Shown: positions 44,086 to 58,684, numbered from the stretch's first letter. The stretch: 64,000 nucleotides of DNA from an uncultured Alphaproteobacteria bacterium (GCA_903860975.1 CAIOSI010000048.1:41209-105208), one strand, 5' to 3'. Translations and numbers: made by a program. The notes: a model not told the origin generated them from the letters alone.

Positions 44086-45354
44086 CTAAGCCGCTGCCGC
44101 GCGGCGGCGCAAGAAGGGCTGGGGGCTCCAACGCACCAGAGAACGCCAGGCCCACTCGAAGGGGCCGTAGTGGAACCGGGCTAGCCAGGGCTTGCTCCAG
44201 GCCACAATGAAGGCCCAGACGCCAGCCACGACGACCAGCTCTTGAAACCGCGACAACCTCCCAAAAAGCCCCAATCCAAACCCACAGAACACCAGCGTCG
44301 TGATGATGGAGGTCATCAGGTAGTTGCTGAACGCCATGCGACCCGCAGCTGCAAGGCGGTCCACAAGACGCTGGGCTGAGCCCGCGCGGACGATCAGCAG
44401 CAGGACGCTGGCGTGAGCCAAGGCGATCAGGGGACGGGAAACCTGCTGCCAGGCTTCCAGTCGATTAAGGGTCAGAGGCTCGAAGTGAGACTGCTGTAAC
44501 TGCCAGGCGAGCCACGCCGTGGCGGGGACGGCCAAAAGGTAGCCGATGAAGATCGTCACCCCATAGGCTCTCGTCGACCACTTCAAGGTGAAGAAGCCGG
44601 TCCGGAAGAGCGCCATGCCGATGAACATCTGGCCGATGGCCTCCGGGATTTCGCCGGTTGGCATCAAGTACATCTGAATGAGGCTGGCCGCCTGGGCCCG
44701 CACTTGAAGGGCGTCCATGACGCCGCCCCGGTAGCCCGTGATCTCGAGGGCTTTCAGCGTCTGCGAAGGCGACACGAGTTGCGAGGCTTCCTGCCAGGCT
44801 TGCAACGCAGCCGGCCTCGCGCCTGGCGCAGAGGCCGCAAGATAAAGCGCTTTGAGTTGATCGGCTAAGAACAGGTTCGCGCTCAGCAGGACCGCCAGGA
44901 CGACCACGCCGATGCCCATTTGCAGCCTCACATTGAGTCTTCGGAACGGGAATATGAAGAGGCCGGCGAGCGCGTAGGTCACCAGGATATCGCCCCACCA
45001 CAGAAAATAGGCGTGGAGCATGCCAATAACGAACAGCCAAAACATCCGTCGATAGTGGGTCTGCACAGGACCCGGTCGCGCGCCCTCGGCGCGCTCGGCG
45101 ATCAGTACGGTGCTGGCCCCAAACAGCATCGTAAAGAGCGCCCGCATCTTGCCGTCGGTCAGCACATTGTTGATGGCCCAGGTCCAGAGGTCCGCGCCTG
45201 TCGAGCCGCCCGCATAAGTCGGATCGATGTAGGCAAAAGCAGGCAGGCCCATGCCGACGATGTTCATCAGCAGGATGCCCAGGATTGCGAAACCACGCAC
45301 AGCGTCAATAGAGACAGAGCGATCCTCGCCGGTGGCAGCTGGCGTGGCGGACAT
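44086..45354 (-). CDS. DUF418 family multi-pass membrane protein
   Basis: The start is taken at ATG 45354 (422 residues). The opening RSVSIDAVRGFAILGILLMNIVGMGLPAFAYIDPTYAGG and the later TMLFGASTVLIAERA, FWLFVIGMLHAYFLWWGDILVTYALAG and GRMAFSNYLMTSIITTLVFCGFGLGLFG are the DUF418/YeiB pattern. About ten membrane helices are predicted. The family is related to acyltransferase-3-type proteins, and its role is unknown. It is a single gene. Confidence 0.9.
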   Translation of the reverse strand: MSATPAATGEDRSVSIDAVRGFAILGILLMNIVGMGLPAFAYIDPTYAGGSTGADLWTWAINNVLTDGKMRALFTMLFGASTVLIAERAEGARPGPVQTHYRRMFWLFVIGMLHAYFLWWGDILVTYALAGLFIFPFRRLNVRLQMGIGVVVLAVLLSANLFLADQLKALYLAASAPGARPAALQAWQEASQLVSPSQTLKALEITGYRGGVMDALQVRAQAASLIQMYLMPTGEIPEAIGQMFIGMALFRTGFFTLKWSTRAYGVTIFIGYLLAVPATAWLAWQLQQSHFEPLTLNRLEAWQQVSRPLIALAHASVLLLIVRAGSAQRLVDRLAAAGRMAFSNYLMTSIITTLVFCGFGLGLFGRLSRFQELVVVAGVWAFIVAWSKPWLARFHYGPFEWAWRSLVRWSPQPFLRRRAAAA

Positions 45355-45808
45355 TTGCACTCCCGTCTTTCCTTGTTGTCGCAAGGTTGGTCCTGCGACG
45401 GCGACTGTCAACGGGCCTAACGACGAGGCGAAATGGGGTCGACAGGCCGCGACGCGATGTCGCGAACCGGTTCAAGCATCGAGCGGCGGTGCGGGGCGAG
45501 ATCTTGACCCGGCGGGGCGCTCTAAATCGGGTCGCTGGGGCCTTCAACGTCAGGCGTCCCGAGGGCCAGCCGACAGCTGAACGGCCTTCAAGGAGCCGCC
45601 AGATGTCTGCGCGTGCGACACGATGCGCACGGCATAATTGGGCGTCCTGACCCGGGCATTAGAAAAATCTTCTAGGCCGTCAGGTTTCCGCCCATCGACA
45701 AGGGGGGATCTTGCCGGGTAAATGCCCGCGATCACGGCCAGCCTCTCAAGACTGTGAGGTTCGGTCGCGTTTTAGCGTGTTTATTTGACGTGGGTTGACG
45801 AGGACGAG
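45355..45808. other. shared upstream region of DUF418 gene and gltB
   Basis: About 450 bases with divergent genes on both sides. It should hold both promoters. No riboswitch or clear operator was recognised; a few short frames have shadow composition. Confidence 0.4.
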
Positions 45809-50446
<4,638 letters not shown>

Positions 50447-50472
50447 TCCCTTAAGCTCCGGAGATTACCCCG

Positions 50473-51924
50473 ATGGGCAAGCCCACCGGCTTCCTTGAGA
50501 TCGAGCGCAACGATCGCACCTACGAGAAGGTGGGCGAGCGCCTGAAAACCTGGCAGGAATTCGTCCAGCCTTTACCATTGGCCCAAGTGAGCCAGCAGGC
50601 GTCGCGTTGCATGGATTGCGGAATCCCGTACTGCCACAACGGCTGTCCGGTCAACAATCAGATCCCGGACTTCAACAATCTCGTCTACCGAGACCAGTGG
50701 AAGACCGCGCTCGAGAACCTTCAGTCGACCAATAATTTTCCTGAGTTTACGGGCCGGGTTTGTCCTGCACCCTGTGAGGCGTCCTGCACCCTGAATATCG
50801 ACGACAACCCGGTGACGATCAAAACGATCGAGTGCCAGATCGTCGATCGCGGATGGGAAGAGGGCTGGATCACCCCGCAGATGTCGCCGCGCGGCACCGG
50901 AAAGCGCATCGCTGTGGTGGGGTCTGGCCCGGCGGGCCTTGCCTGCGCCCAGCAGCTTGCACGCGCCGGTCATGCTGCGACTGTCTTCGAGAAGTCTGAC
51001 CGGATCGGAGGTCTGCTCCGCTACGGTATCCCGGACTTCAAGATGGAAAAGCACCTGATCGACCGTCGCGTCGCTCAGATGGAAGGCGAAGGCGTGATCT
51101 TCCGTCCCAATTTTGAAGTGGGCGTAACCGTCTCGGTGCAACGTCTGCTCGACGACTATGACGTGTTGGTGATGGCCGGCGGTGCCGAGCAAGGGCGTGA
51201 CCTGGCCGTACCTGGACGCGAGCTTCAGGGGGTCCACTACGCCATGGAGTTCTTGACCCAACAGAACAAGCGCAACGCTGGCGACGACGAAGAGGTCGCC
51301 GCGCCCAGCGGCGCGATATCGGCGGCTGGCAAACATGTGGTGGTCATCGGTGGCGGTGATACCGGCAGCGACTGCATCGGCACCTCCAATCGCCATGGCG
51401 CGGCATCGGTCACTCAGCTCGAAATCATGCCCGAACCGCCGATACGCGAGAACAAGCAGCTGACCTGGCCCGACTGGCCGTTGAAGCTTCGTACCTCTTC
51501 GAGTCAGGAAGAGGGTTGCGAGCGTGACTTTGCCGTCGCCACCAAGCGCGCCATCGGCAAGGACGGCCAGATCACGGGGCTGGAGTGCGTCCGCCTGGAA
51601 TGGGTTGACGCAGCAGGCGCTCGCAAGTCGATGCAGGAGGTCGCGGGCTCGACCTTTACTCTGAAGGCCGACCTGGTCCTCCTGGCCATGGGCTTTACGG
51701 GCCCACGCACAGCCGGCTTGGTGGAGGGCGCAGGCGTTGAATTGGACCCCCGCGGCAACGTCGCGGCCAATGTTTCCAACTACCAGACCTCGGTGCGCAA
51801 TATTTTCGCCTGTGGGGACATGCGCCGCGGCCAGTCCCTGGTGGTCTGGGCGATCCGCGAGGGTCGTCAGTGCGCGCGTGCGGTTGATGAGGCCTTGATG
51901 GGCATTTCGAAACTGCCCCGCTGA
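50473..51924 (+). CDS. gltD: glutamate synthase (NADPH) small subunit
   Basis: The 483-residue flavoprotein passes electrons from NADPH to GltB. The N-terminal 4Fe-4S ligands are in [20 protein letters not shown] and CPAPCEASC. The FAD site is [19 protein letters not shown] with a following [16 protein letters not shown], and the NADPH site is [12 protein letters not shown]. The C-terminal [28 protein letters not shown] closes the FAD domain. All motifs are present at normal length, and it is in an operon with gltB. Confidence 0.97.
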   Translation: MGKPTGFLEIERNDRTYEKVGERLKTWQEFVQPLPLAQVSQQASRCMDCGIPYCHNGCPVNNQIPDFNNLVYRDQWKTALENLQSTNNFPEFTGRVCPAPCEASCTLNIDDNPVTIKTIECQIVDRGWEEGWITPQMSPRGTGKRIAVVGSGPAGLACAQQLARAGHAATVFEKSDRIGGLLRYGIPDFKMEKHLIDRRVAQMEGEGVIFRPNFEVGVTVSVQRLLDDYDVLVMAGGAEQGRDLAVPGRELQGVHYAMEFLTQQNKRNAGDDEEVAAPSGAISAAGKHVVVIGGGDTGSDCIGTSNRHGAASVTQLEIMPEPPIRENKQLTWPDWPLKLRTSSSQEEGCERDFAVATKRAIGKDGQITGLECVRLEWVDAAGARKSMQEVAGSTFTLKADLVLLAMGFTGPRTAGLVEGAGVELDPRGNVAANVSNYQTSVRNIFACGDMRRGQSLVVWAIREGRQCARAVDEALMGISKLPR

Positions 51925-51993
51925 GCCCTTGCGGCCTTCCACCTGATCTTGCGAATAGGTCAATAGGCGCGCGTTATTGATCGGAGAGGTCGG

Positions 51994-52848
51994 ATGGACG
52001 TGCGTTGCGTGGTGAAATCCGACGACCAATTGGGCGAGGGGCCCTGTTGGTCGCCCCTTGAGGGTCGGCTTTACTGGTTCGACATCAAGGGCCGGCGGCT
52101 TGCCTGGTACGAGCCCAAGACTGAGGCGCGCGGGTCCTTCGACCTGCCGATGCGCGCGAGCGCTGCGGCTCCACGCAGCCAGGGTGGCTTAATCTTGGCC
52201 ACCGAAAAGGGCCTGGCGGCCTGTGATCCCAAGGCGGGAACAATTGAGATATTGCGGCCCTTCGCCTTGCCGCAGGGGTTTCGAACCAACGATGGCAAGA
52301 TCGACCTCGCCGGGAATTTCTGGTGGTCGACCATGGACGATGACGGCGGCAAACGACCAGGTGCGATCTTCCGCACGACGCCAGACCTTCAATCCACACG
52401 CGTACTGGACGGGATACATATCCCCAACACCATCTCTGTGAGCCCGGACGGCAAGACGCTCTACGTCGCTGACTCCAGCCTTCAGACCCTGTTCGCTCAC
52501 GAAACAGCGGACTTGAGCAAGGTCAGGCGCTTTGCCCACACTGCCGGCCAGCCCGGTAGTCCGGACGGCTCTGCCGTTGACGCTCACGGGTATCTCTGGA
52601 ACGCCCAATGGGGCGGCTGGGACGTCGTTCGCTATAGCCCTGAGGGTCGGGTCGATATGACAATTCGGATGCCGGTTGAGCAGCCCTCAAGCTGCGCCTT
52701 CGGCGGTGCGGATCTGACCACGCTTTATGTGACCAGCGCCTGGGACGGACTGACGGCGGAAAAACGCGCCAGGCAGCCGATCGCCGGCGGCCTTTTTGCG
52801 ATCGAAACCGGCGTTAAAGGGCTGGCGTTACCGTTATTTGAAGGGTGA
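51994..52848 (+). CDS. SMP-30/gluconolactonase family sugar lactonase (XylC-like)
   Basis: The 284-residue protein is a six-bladed propeller. Its metal-site pieces are LGEGPCWSPLEGRLYWFDIKGRRL (Glu), FRTNDGKIDLAGNFWWSTMDD (Asn), ISVSPDGKTLYVADS and PDGSAVDAHGYLWNAQWGGWDVVRYSPEG (Asp). It resembles Caulobacter XylC, which opens xylonolactone. It starts at ATG 51994 after GGAGAGG. It is followed after eight bases by an IlvD/Edd dehydratase and then an SDR dehydrogenase, which together form an oxidative, non-phosphorylating sugar route. The exact sugar is not set by the sequence. Confidence 0.85.
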   Translation: MDVRCVVKSDDQLGEGPCWSPLEGRLYWFDIKGRRLAWYEPKTEARGSFDLPMRASAAAPRSQGGLILATEKGLAACDPKAGTIEILRPFALPQGFRTNDGKIDLAGNFWWSTMDDDGGKRPGAIFRTTPDLQSTRVLDGIHIPNTISVSPDGKTLYVADSSLQTLFAHETADLSKVRRFAHTAGQPGSPDGSAVDAHGYLWNAQWGGWDVVRYSPEGRVDMTIRMPVEQPSSCAFGGADLTTLYVTSAWDGLTAEKRARQPIAGGLFAIETGVKGLALPLFEG

Positions 52849-52856
52849 GGTAGGTC

Positions 52857-54581
52857 ATGGCCAAACCACCCCTGCGCAGTACCAAGAGCTACGGCAAGCA
52901 TGACAAGGACGGCTTCATCCACCGAAGCTGGATCAAGGCGACCGGCTTGCCTGATCACGTCTTCGACGGCCGTCCGATCATCGGCATCGCCAACACCTGG
53001 TCGGAGCTGGTCACCTGCCAGGTCGGCCTGCGCGATCTCGCTGATTTCGTGAAGCGCGGTATCTGGGAGGCCGGGGGCGTACCCATCGAGTTTCCAGCCA
53101 TGTCGCTGCCCGAGACCCAGATGCGGCCGACGGCCATGCTGTTTCGCAACCTGCTTGCCATGGAGGTTGAGGAGTCGATCCGAGCCAATCCCATCGACGG
53201 CGTTGTCTTGATGGGTGGCTGTGACAAGACGACGCCTGGCCTGTTGATGGGGGCCGCCAGCGTCGACCTACCTGCGATCTTCGTCTCTTCGGGCGCGATG
53301 TTGAACGGCAAATTTGAGGGCCGCGACATCGGCTCGGGCACTGACGTGTGGCGTTTTTCCGAGGCCGTTCGGGCCGGCGAGATGAGCCTGGAAGACTTCA
53401 TGAGCGCCGAGTCCGCCATGAGCCGCTCGGCGGGCGTGTGCAACACCATGGGTACGGCCTCGACCATGTCCAGCCTGACGGAGGCGCTGGGGATCGCTTT
53501 ACCCAACAACGCGGCACTTCCCGCCGTCGATAGCCGGCGCAGAGTGCTGGCTCACCTGAGCGGAAACCGCATCGTTGAGCTGGTCAAGGGCGACGTAAAG
53601 CCCTCCGACATCATGACCCGCGCGGCCTTCGAGAACGCCATCTTAATGCACGCCGCGATCGGCGGGTCGACCAATGCGGTGGTCCACTTGCTGGCGCTGG
53701 CCGGACGGCTTGGCGTTCCTTTGACGCTGAAGGATTTCGATGAGATCGCGCGCGAGGCCCCGCTATTGGTCAACCTCATGCCGTCGGGAAAATTCCTTAT
53801 GGAGGACTTCTGCTACGCGGGCGGCGCGCCGGCGGTGGCCAAGGAACTCGGTCCTCTCTATCGCCGCGACGCCGTGACCGTGTCAGGCAAGACGCAAGGT
53901 CAGGTCGCCGACGCCGCCAAGGTCTGGAACCGCGAGGTTATCGGCTCGCTGGAAGACCCCATCGGGCCCTCATCGGGGGTTTGGGTCTTGCGGGGTAACC
54001 TCTGTCCGCAAGGGGCGATCCTGAAGCCCAGCGCAGCGACGCCTAGCCTGCTGACCCACCGTGGCCGCGCCGTCGTCTTTGAGGATATTGAAGACTATCA
54101 CGCCAGGATCAATGATCCCGATCTCGAGGTCGACGCAAACTCGATACTGGTCCTCAAGGGCTGCGGACCCAAAGGCTATCCTGGCATGCCTGAGGTCGGG
54201 AACATGGGCCTGCCGCCCAAGATCCTTGAAATGGGTATTACCGACATGGTGCGCATCTCCGATGCCCGAATGAGCGGCACCGCCTATGGGACGGTCATCT
54301 TGCACGTCGCGCCTGAGTCCGAGGCAGGAGGTCCGCTCGCGCTGGTCCAAAATGGCGATGAGATCGCCTTGGACGGCCCCAACAGGTCTTTGGAGCTGCT
54401 GGTCGATAAAGCTGAGCTGGCGCGTCGTCGCGCCGCTTGGGAAGCCAGTCGTGAGCCGTCCAAATATACCCGCGGCTGGTATCGGCTCTATATCGACACG
54501 GTCTTGCAAGCCGATACCGGCGTCGATCTCGACTTCTTGGTGGGCAAGTCCTCTGCCGACGTAACACGTGAATCTCACTGA
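52857..54581 (+). CDS. IlvD/Edd family sugar-acid dehydratase
   Basis: The 574-residue enzyme has the 2Fe-2S ligands of pentonate dehydratases: Cys in NTWSELVTCQ, LMGGCDKTTPGLLMGA and SRSAGVCNTMGTASTM. Other landmarks are the substrate/Mg region LPNNAALPAVDSRRR and IGGSTNAVVHLLALAGRLGV. It is closer to L-arabonate or D-xylonate dehydratases than to dihydroxy-acid dehydratase (IlvD), because it begins HRSWIKATGLPDHVFDGRPIIGIANTWS. It would form the 2-keto-3-deoxy acid from the acid released by the upstream lactonase. Its stop shares a base with the next start (TGATG). Confidence 0.88.
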   Translation: MAKPPLRSTKSYGKHDKDGFIHRSWIKATGLPDHVFDGRPIIGIANTWSELVTCQVGLRDLADFVKRGIWEAGGVPIEFPAMSLPETQMRPTAMLFRNLLAMEVEESIRANPIDGVVLMGGCDKTTPGLLMGAASVDLPAIFVSSGAMLNGKFEGRDIGSGTDVWRFSEAVRAGEMSLEDFMSAESAMSRSAGVCNTMGTASTMSSLTEALGIALPNNAALPAVDSRRRVLAHLSGNRIVELVKGDVKPSDIMTRAAFENAILMHAAIGGSTNAVVHLLALAGRLGVPLTLKDFDEIAREAPLLVNLMPSGKFLMEDFCYAGGAPAVAKELGPLYRRDAVTVSGKTQGQVADAAKVWNREVIGSLEDPIGPSSGVWVLRGNLCPQGAILKPSAATPSLLTHRGRAVVFEDIEDYHARINDPDLEVDANSILVLKGCGPKGYPGMPEVGNMGLPPKILEMGITDMVRISDARMSGTAYGTVILHVAPESEAGGPLALVQNGDEIALDGPNRSLELLVDKAELARRRAAWEASREPSKYTRGWYRLYIDTVLQADTGVDLDFLVGKSSADVTRESH

Positions 54582-55333
54582 TGGCGTTCGCCAGCTATCC
54601 GAGTCTTAGAGGGCGAACCGTCTTTGTGACGGGTGGTGCATCGGGGATTGGGGCGAGCTTCGTCGAGGCCTTCCATGCGCAAGGCTCTAAGGTGGGTTTC
54701 GTGGATCTGGATGAGGCGGCCGGTATTGCGTTGGCGGCCAAACTGGGTGGGGAAGCCTGGTTCGCGCGCTGCGATGTGACGAATGCCGAAGCCCTTCAGG
54801 CCTCGATTCAAGACGCCGCCGCGCAGCTGGGTCCGATTGCCGTGTTGATCAATAACGTTGCAAACGACATGCGTGAGGATCCCGCCGAGGTCTCGGTGCA
54901 GACCTGGCGCAAAGGCCTGGCGGTCAACCTCGATCCGACGTTTATCGCCTCGACGGCGGTCTATCCGATGATGAAGGCCGCTGGCGGTGGCTCGATCATC
55001 AACCTGAGCTCCATTAACGCGTTGTTGGGGCCAGGCGACCTACCGACCTATGTGGCCGCCAAGGGCGCGATCATTGCGCTGTCTAAGAGCCTCGCTCACG
55101 CTTGGGGCGTCGATCGCATTCGGGTCAACGCCCTATCGCCGGGCTGGGTGATCACGCCGCGTCAGTTGAAACTTTGGCTGACGCCAAAGACCGAGGCCGA
55201 CTGGCAAAAACATGTGGCCCTAAAGGATCGCATCATGCCCGATGACATCGCGCGTGCGGCCCTTTTCCTGGCCTCTGATGACAGCCGCATGATGACCGGA
55301 CAAAACCTCGTCGTCGACGCGGGCCGCACGTGA
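54581..55333 (+). CDS. SDR-family sugar 1-dehydrogenase (XylB-like)
   Basis: The 250-residue short-chain dehydrogenase starts at ATG 54581 inside the dehydratase stop. The cofactor site is YPSLRGRTVFVTGGASGIGASF, followed by FVDLDE (an acidic residue after strand 2, favouring NAD). The catalytic Ser-Tyr-Lys are in NLSSINALLGPGDLPTYVAAK. The opening resembles Caulobacter XylB (YPSLKGKRVVITGGGSGIG). With the two upstream genes it makes up dehydrogenase, lactonase and dehydratase. Transporters and the dioxovalerate or aldolase branch are not in the window. Confidence 0.8.
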   Translation: MAFASYPSLRGRTVFVTGGASGIGASFVEAFHAQGSKVGFVDLDEAAGIALAAKLGGEAWFARCDVTNAEALQASIQDAAAQLGPIAVLINNVANDMREDPAEVSVQTWRKGLAVNLDPTFIASTAVYPMMKAAGGGSIINLSSINALLGPGDLPTYVAAKGAIIALSKSLAHAWGVDRIRVNALSPGWVITPRQLKLWLTPKTEADWQKHVALKDRIMPDDIARAALFLASDDSRMMTGQNLVVDAGRT

Positions 55334-55408
55334 CACGGAACGTTGCGTGCAACGCCAAAACTTGGCCTTAACCGGAATTTCAGGGGGAGTAGGGCGATTA
55401 TCCGACCT

Positions 55409-56470
55409 ATGGATCGGGGATCAAAGCCCGCGGTGCTGGTCACCGGCGGCGCAGGCTATATCGGCGCGCACACAGCCAAGGCCTTGCACGAGCAAGGGTA
55501 CCTGCCGGTGGTCTATGACAACCTAAGTTCAGGTTTCCGCCAAGCCGTGCGCTGGGGGCCGCTTGTGCAGGGTGACATCCGCGATGCCGCCGCCCTGGGT
55601 GAGGCGATGGCGGCCCACAAAGTCCAAGCTGTGATCCACTTCGCCGGCCTGATCGAGGTTGGCCGCTCAACGGTGAAACCAGACCTTTTCTGGGAGGTCA
55701 ATGTCGCGGGCACGACGAGCCTTTTGCAGGTGATGCGCGAGCACAAGGTGGAGCGTCTGGTGTTTTCCTCCAGCGCGGCGGTCTATGGCCAAGGCGCGCG
55801 CAGCGCACAGCAATCGATCGCTGAAGATGCCGAAAAAGCACCGTCCAGCCCCTACGGTGATACCAAGCTCGCCGCCGAATGGATGATCGCTGCACAATGC
55901 CGCGCCTATGGTCTGGCCGCCGTCGCCTTGCGCTACTTCAACGCCGCTGGCGCAGACCCTTCTGGCCTGATTGGCGAAGCCCATGATCCCGAAACCCACC
56001 TGATCCCGCTCGCGATCGCGGCCGCGCTCGGCGAAGGCAAGCCACTCACTGTCTTTGGTCAGGATTTTCAGACACCGGACGGCACGTGTCTGCGCGACTA
56101 CATCCACGTTTCAGATTTGGCCCGTGCCCATGTGGCAGCGCTAGGAATCGAGCTCCGCGCTGGGGCCTTCGAGGCGGTGAATGTCGGGACGGGCGAGGGG
56201 CGCTCGGTCATGCAGGTCGTGGACGCTGTTGCAAAAGCAGCCGGTTGCCAGGTGCCTCATAGCGTTGGGGCCCGCCGCGCCGGCGATCCGCCCAGCCTCG
56301 TGGCTGATCCCTCGCTAGCCCGCGATTTGCTTGGCTGGACGCCACGCCATTCCTCGCTGCAGGAGATCGTCGCAGACGCGCTGCGATGGGAGACGCGCCC
56401 CGCCTACGGCAAGGGCGTTCGCGCCTCGAGCGGCCGAGGCAGCTCGCCTTTCACATCGTCAGCTGACTGA
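55409..56470 (+). CDS. galE: UDP-glucose 4-epimerase
   Basis: The start is ATG 55409 (353 residues), after a GGGGGAG. The NAD site is VLVTGGAGYIGAHTAKAL, the catalytic Ser region VFSSSAAVYG, and the Tyr-Lys pair SPYGDTKLAAEWM. LRYFNAAGADPSGLIGE and GTCLRDYIHVSDLARAHV are typical GalE pieces. The enzyme interconverts UDP-glucose and UDP-galactose for polysaccharide or LPS sugars. The last ~20 residues are Ser/Arg-rich and may be unstructured. Its position after the sugar-oxidation genes suggests a galactose link but proves none. Confidence 0.9.
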   Translation: MDRGSKPAVLVTGGAGYIGAHTAKALHEQGYLPVVYDNLSSGFRQAVRWGPLVQGDIRDAAALGEAMAAHKVQAVIHFAGLIEVGRSTVKPDLFWEVNVAGTTSLLQVMREHKVERLVFSSSAAVYGQGARSAQQSIAEDAEKAPSSPYGDTKLAAEWMIAAQCRAYGLAAVALRYFNAAGADPSGLIGEAHDPETHLIPLAIAAALGEGKPLTVFGQDFQTPDGTCLRDYIHVSDLARAHVAALGIELRAGAFEAVNVGTGEGRSVMQVVDAVAKAAGCQVPHSVGARRAGDPPSLVADPSLARDLLGWTPRHSSLQEIVADALRWETRPAYGKGVRASSGRGSSPFTSSAD

Positions 56471-56582
56471 CCAACGATTTTGGTACGGCCGCTTGCGCCC
56501 GTCGGGGCCGCCTTCTTTCTGTTGTAGCGCCTTGCTTTTGCCGACCCAATGTTCAAGGTTCGGCCTCGAACTTGAGGATCAC

Positions 56583-56813
56583 ATGGGCCAAGCAAGCGGC
56601 GAACGAGCCAAAGAGCTCGCTCAAAATCTGATGGAAATTCTGACCTCTTACGAGGAAGAGTTCATGGCTCTCGAACGGGATATCCCGTCTGTCGGTCAGA
56701 TGCGACGAGCGGTTGGAATGACCATCGCCGAGGCATGTTATCTCCTCACTGATCAAAATATGGCGCAGGCCCAGTGGGCTCCGCCTGCCGGCGGCCCGAT
56801 CCGCCCCGCCTAG
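56583..56813 (+). CDS. small conserved hypothetical helical protein
   Basis: A 76-residue frame from ATG 56583: ERAKELAQNLMEILTSYEEEFMALERD, MRRAVGMTIAEACYLLTDQN and a Pro/Gly-rich tail. It looks like two amphipathic helices. I recognise no domain. It is followed after 25 bases by the XRE regulator gene and may be co-transcribed with it. Confidence 0.5.
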   Translation: MGQASGERAKELAQNLMEILTSYEEEFMALERDIPSVGQMRRAVGMTIAEACYLLTDQNMAQAQWAPPAGGPIRPA

Positions 56814-56838
56814 TTCACGAGAGGTTTTCGCAAACGCC

Positions 56839-57225
56839 ATGGCTCGCAATCCCGAAGTGCTTGCTGATCCCGTCGATATCGCTGTCGGAGCGAGAATTCG
56901 TCTTATGCGCAAGGTCCGAGGGTTGTCCCAACAAGCGCTTGCGGAGGCCGCAGGGGTAACCTTTCAACAGATTCAAAAGTACGAGCGAGGCGCTAACCGC
57001 ATCAGCGCCTCGATGCTTTCGCGTATCGCCTCCACACTGCCGGCACCGGTCGCGGAGATGTTTGGTGAGATCAATCCGGCCACGGGGTCGATAGACGACG
57101 TGGCGATATTGTTGTCAGAGCCTGGCGCCCTTGAATTGCTGCGCGCCTATGCCCGGCTGCCACGCGGCCCATCGCGCTCGGCACTTGTCGATTTTGTCCG
57201 CACCTTAAGGACGTCCGACGCTTAA
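56839..57225 (+). CDS. XRE-family transcriptional regulator
   Basis: A 128-residue protein with a helix-turn-helix at about residues 17-70: IRLMRKVRGLSQQALAEAAGVTFQQIQKYERGANRISASMLSRIA. The GVTFQQIQKYERGxNRISAS form is common in alphaproteobacterial SinR/PraR-like regulators. The C-terminal 50 residues (LLSEPGALELLRAYARLP) may mediate dimerisation. No target can be named; autoregulation or control of the small gene upstream is possible. Confidence 0.85.
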   Translation: MARNPEVLADPVDIAVGARIRLMRKVRGLSQQALAEAAGVTFQQIQKYERGANRISASMLSRIASTLPAPVAEMFGEINPATGSIDDVAILLSEPGALELLRAYARLPRGPSRSALVDFVRTLRTSDA

Positions 57226-57245
57226 GCCGCCTCTCAAGTGGCCGG

Positions 57246-58670
57246 CTAGGCGTCTAGAGCGGCCTGGCGCGCCCAGAGTTGCTGTGACAGCACGCCCGTT
57301 CGAGCTTCAATCACCGCGGCCGCGTCGAGGCAGAGATCTTCGCGAAATCGTGAGCCGATGAGCTGCACGCCAACCGGGTGGCCATCCACCAGGCCGACCG
57401 GCGTGACCGCCGCGGGAAGACCCAGGACACTGATGGCTGAGATGAACCGCGTATCGTTCCAGAAGAAAGCGCGGAGCGCTGCATTGCCCCCTAAGTCGGC
57501 GTTCACCGCGGGTGTGCGGCGAACTGAAACCGGCGTCAGGATCAGAGGGTAGGTTTCGAGGAACATCATCCATTCGCGAAGGATCCGCGAGCGCTGGGCG
57601 ATGGTTTTCATGTACGCATCGCCATCCAGGAGGGTCGCCATCGCCAGGAGGCCGTCGAGGGCCTGGACAAAATCCGCGCTGGCCACCTCGCGCATTTGCT
57701 TGGCTTGGAGTGTTGCGATCTCCGTGGCGATGAGATCGGCCCAGAGCGTCCAGGCCGCCGAAATGTCGGGCGTGTCCACCTCGCTCACCTCATAGCCTGC
57801 CTCCTGGAGGTGGTCGGCCGCCTTGCTGATCAGCGCCATGACCTCAGGGTCGGTTTGCATATCCGCAGGGATTTTTGCGACGGCGATGCGGATCGGCTTC
57901 GGCGGCGGGGGTCCGATCAGCGGTGCCGGGACCCACCAGGTATCTCGCGGATCACGGCGGCTCATGACTTCCAGGCCTAGCCGCACATCGCCGACTTCCC
58001 GCGCAAGGGGGCCTTGCGTGGACATCAGTTGCGCCATTAGCGGGCGCTCCGTCGCAGCGCTGGGATTAAAGGCCGGAATGCGTCCTTGTGTTGGCTTGAT
58101 GGTGCTGATGCCGTTGAAGGCGGCGGGGCACCGCAGCGAGCCGCCAATGTCGTTGCCGTGTGCGATCGTTGCGATTCCGGCGGCGATCGAGGCCGCAGCA
58201 CCGCCGGATGATCCGCCGCAGGTTATCCTTTTATCCCATGGATTCAGCGTCAGTCCGTGCAGTGGATTGTCAGTAAAGCCCCGCAGCGAGAATTCCGGCG
58301 TGTTGGTCATCCCAAGGATGATCGCGCCGTGCGCCTTAAAGTTCGCTGTGACGGGCGAGTCTGCCGCCGCGATGTTGTCGCCAAAAGCCGCAACACCGTT
58401 TGAGTTGGCTTGGCCCTCCACGTCGATGTTGATCTTGATTGTGACCGGGACCCCATGGAGCATTCCAAGCTCGCCGCCAGCCGCCTGGGCGCGGTCAGCG
58501 GCTTGGGCGGCCTTTCGGGCCTCCTGGCTCAGGTCGACGACGACGGCGTTTATCGCGGGGTTTGTCGAGCCAAGGCGGGCGATGTGGGCCTCGACAACCT
58601 CTTCAGAAGAGATCCGCCGCGCGCGGATCTCCGCGGCGGTCTCGACGGCTGACCACTGCCAAATCTCCAA
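57246..58670 (-). CDS. amidase signature family protein
   Basis: The 474-residue enzyme starts at a TTG nine bases after AGGAG. The catalytic triad is complete: K79 in PVTIKINID, S154 in CGGSSGGAAAS and the nucleophile S178 in NDIGGSLRCPA. The C-terminal AAVTPVGLVDGHPVGVQLIG is also typical. Amidases of this group hydrolyse small amides or similar bonds. The absence of GatB or GatC neighbours argues against a role in tRNA amidation. It is read together with, and just downstream of, the acyl-CoA ligase gene (14 bases). Confidence 0.9.
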   Translation of the reverse strand: MEIWQWSAVETAAEIRARRISSEEVVEAHIARLGSTNPAINAVVVDLSQEARKAAQAADRAQAAGGELGMLHGVPVTIKINIDVEGQANSNGVAAFGDNIAAADSPVTANFKAHGAIILGMTNTPEFSLRGFTDNPLHGLTLNPWDKRITCGGSSGGAAASIAAGIATIAHGNDIGGSLRCPAAFNGISTIKPTQGRIPAFNPSAATERPLMAQLMSTQGPLAREVGDVRLGLEVMSRRDPRDTWWVPAPLIGPPPPKPIRIAVAKIPADMQTDPEVMALISKAADHLQEAGYEVSEVDTPDISAAWTLWADLIATEIATLQAKQMREVASADFVQALDGLLAMATLLDGDAYMKTIAQRSRILREWMMFLETYPLILTPVSVRRTPAVNADLGGNAALRAFFWNDTRFISAISVLGLPAAVTPVGLVDGHPVGVQLIGSRFREDLCLDAAAVIEARTGVLSQQLWARQAALDA

Positions 58671-58684
58671 GGGGGCGTTCTCCT

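Noticed and set aside
43992..44210. Plus-strand frame starting MDLEVLGSSPRAG
   Set aside because: It is translated from the tRNA-His T-arm and has no similarity beyond it.
50572..52029. Minus-strand frame of 485 codons
   Set aside because: It is antisense to gltD, whose cofactor motifs are complete.
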